NCBI RefSeq assembly: GCF_009192945.1
Contig: NZ_NSET01000064.1
Coordinates: 1-38,569, forward strand
Length of the DNA stretch: 38,569 nt
From: Xanthomonas maliensis
GTDB lineage: Bacteria > Pseudomonadota > Gammaproteobacteria > Xanthomonadales > Xanthomonadaceae
Reading direction: 5' to 3'
The translations under genes were made by a program, and so were the position numbers. A model generated the notes under the pieces. It was not told the origin of the DNA and ran no database searches. It saw only the letters and a list, made by a program, of their open reading frames with translations. Below, piece by piece: positions 37,421 through 38,569 of the stretch (the first letter of the stretch is position 1; every line of letters starts with the position of its first letter).

Positions 37421-38569
37421 TTACCGCACCGGCATGCCTGGTTGCGCGCCGGCGTCGGCATCCAGCAGTGCCAGCGCACCCCCATCGAAACCGGCCGACA
37501 GGATCATGCCTTCGCTGATGCCGAAGCGCATCTTGCGCGGCGCCAGATTGGCGATGAACACCACGTTGCGGCCAACCAGCGCTTCCGGCTCGCCATAGCT
37601 GCCGCGGATACCGGAGAAGATCTGTCGCTTGCCCAGCTCGCCGGCATCCAGCTCGAAGCGCAGCAGCTTGTCCGAGCCTTCCACGCACTCGCAGACCAGC
37701 ACCTTGCCGATGCGCAGATCGAGCTTGGCGAAATCGTCCATCGCAATAAGACCCGTGTTCGAACCGGAGGTCGGAGCATTGGCCGGTGCAGCCGGCGTTG
37801 CGCCGGCTTTGACTTCGGCAGGCTTGGTGGGCGCAGCCGGTGCGGCGAGGGTGTCCTTGGAAGCGTCGGTCATGGCGTCGATCAGTTTGGGGTCGATACG
37901 GGTGAACAGGGCGGTGTAGGGCTGGATCGTGTGTGCGGTCAACGGACGCAGCACGTCGTCCCAGCTGGTCATCGGCGCCGACAGGAAGGCTTCGGCCTCG
38001 GCGCAGGTGCGCGGCAGGATCGGCTTGAGCGCTGCCGCCAAAATGCGGAACAGGTTCAGGCCCTGGGTGCACACCGACTGCAGTTGCGCGTCGGCACCGG
38101 CCTGCTTGGCGATCACCCAGGGCTTGGTGTCGTCGATGTACTTGTTGGCCTCATCGGCCAGCGCCATCGCCTGGCGAATCGCAGTGGCCGCATCGTTGCG
38201 TTCGTAGGCCTCGCGGATCGGCGCCAGTGCGGCAACGAACCGATCGTACTGCGCCGGATCGGGCAGGGTGTCGGCCAGCTTGCCGTCGAAGCGCTTGCCG
38301 ATGAAGCCGGCGCAGCGACTGGCCAGGTTGACGAACTTGCCGACCAGATCCGCGTTGACGCGGGCGACGAAGTCGCCCAGGTTCAAATCGAGGTCGTCCA
38401 CGCCGCCGGAAGACTTGGCAGCGAAGTAATAGCGCAGCGCCTCCGGCTCCAGGCCGACGTCCAGGTAGGTGCGCGCCATCACGAAGGTGCCGCGCGACTT
38501 GCTCATCTTGGCGCCATCGACGGTGAGATAGCCGTTGACGTGCAGGCGGGTGGGCGCGCGGTGACCGGG
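37421..38569 (-). CDS. metG: Methionyl-tRNA synthetase, 5' truncated by the window
   Basis: The frame is open through base 38569, giving the last 382 residues of an enzyme that is about 680 aa in E. coli. The KMSKS signature (GAKMSKSRGT) lies near the edge, followed by the anticodon-binding helical domain (FVARVNADLVGKFVNLASRC, YIDDTKPWVIAK). After a Pro/Ala linker comes the C-terminal EMAP/Arc1p-like tRNA-binding domain (DDFAKLDLRIGKVLVCE, NLAPRKMRFGISEGMILSA) found in dimeric synthetases. It charges tRNA-Met with methionine. The C-terminal tRNA-binding domain is complete. Confidence 0.97.
   Translation of the reverse strand, partial: PGHRAPTRLHVNGYLTVDGAKMSKSRGTFVMARTYLDVGLEPEALRYYFAAKSSGGVDDLDLNLGDFVARVNADLVGKFVNLASRCAGFIGKRFDGKLADTLPDPAQYDRFVAALAPIREAYERNDAATAIRQAMALADEANKYIDDTKPWVIAKQAGADAQLQSVCTQGLNLFRILAAALKPILPRTCAEAEAFLSAPMTSWDDVLRPLTAHTIQPYTALFTRIDPKLIDAMTDASKDTLAAPAAPTKPAEVKAGATPAAPANAPTSGSNTGLIAMDDFAKLDLRIGKVLVCECVEGSDKLLRFELDAGELGKRQIFSGIRGSYGEPEALVGRNVVFIANLAPRKMRFGISEGMILSAGFDGGALALLDADAGAQPGMPVR

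Overview
The window is high-GC, densely coded chromosomal DNA, and its gene content and protein sequences point to a gamma-proteobacterium of the Xanthomonas group. The indicators are a subtilisin-type autotransporter, an AcvB/VirJ-like protein beside MprF, an orphan RnfB next to metG, and many short Xanthomonas-style conserved proteins. I see no insertion sequence, phage gene, CRISPR array, tRNA or rRNA. The genus is an inference from protein character; no search was run. Both ends cut genes: the autotransporter protease lacks its N-terminus and metG lacks its catalytic N-terminal half.

Layout. Bases 1-6000 hold the autotransporter protease, a leucine-type amino-acid dehydrogenase preceded by a hairpin plus T-tract, a YgjP-like metalloprotein, and small proteins (DUF1328, DUF2789, a DksA/TraR-type zinc finger). 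Bases 6000-11050 hold a short MscS-like channel, an acyl-CoA synthetase, and a stress-signalling module (ECF sigma factor, single-span anti-sigma candidate, exported VSG-repeat protein). That module is preceded by a symmetric pair of outward-facing promoter-like elements which also face a small exported ORF. Bases 11050-20640 hold housekeeping and stress genes: a YegD-like Hsp70, an FKBP isomerase, a CDF metal exporter, YjdM/PhnA, a duplicated DUF6491-like lipoprotein candidate, an OYE-family reductase divergent from an MFS exporter, a four-helix-bundle protein, a 2H phosphoesterase, an HD protein, and an oxidoreductase-like-domain peptide. Bases 20760-24824 hold acvB and mprF in convergent orientation.

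Bases 26420-36162 are the most interesting part. An ECF sigma factor of the SigK type and its RskA-like anti-sigma sit directly upstream of seven tightly packed or overlapping minus-strand genes: a delta-9-type desaturase, an FAD oxidoreductase, a DUF1365 protein, a CFA-synthase-like methyltransferase, a DUF2878 membrane protein, a DUF1295 membrane protein and a second CFA/CNMT-like methyltransferase. Together they look like a stress-inducible route that desaturates, methylates and perhaps further oxidises membrane acyl chains. Both methyltransferases have lost residues that hold bicarbonate in true cyclopropane synthases. They may therefore make methyl-branched or furan acids rather than cyclopropanes.

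The window closes with an unanchored RnfB-like ferredoxin, a HAD phosphatase and the C-terminal half of methionyl-tRNA synthetase.
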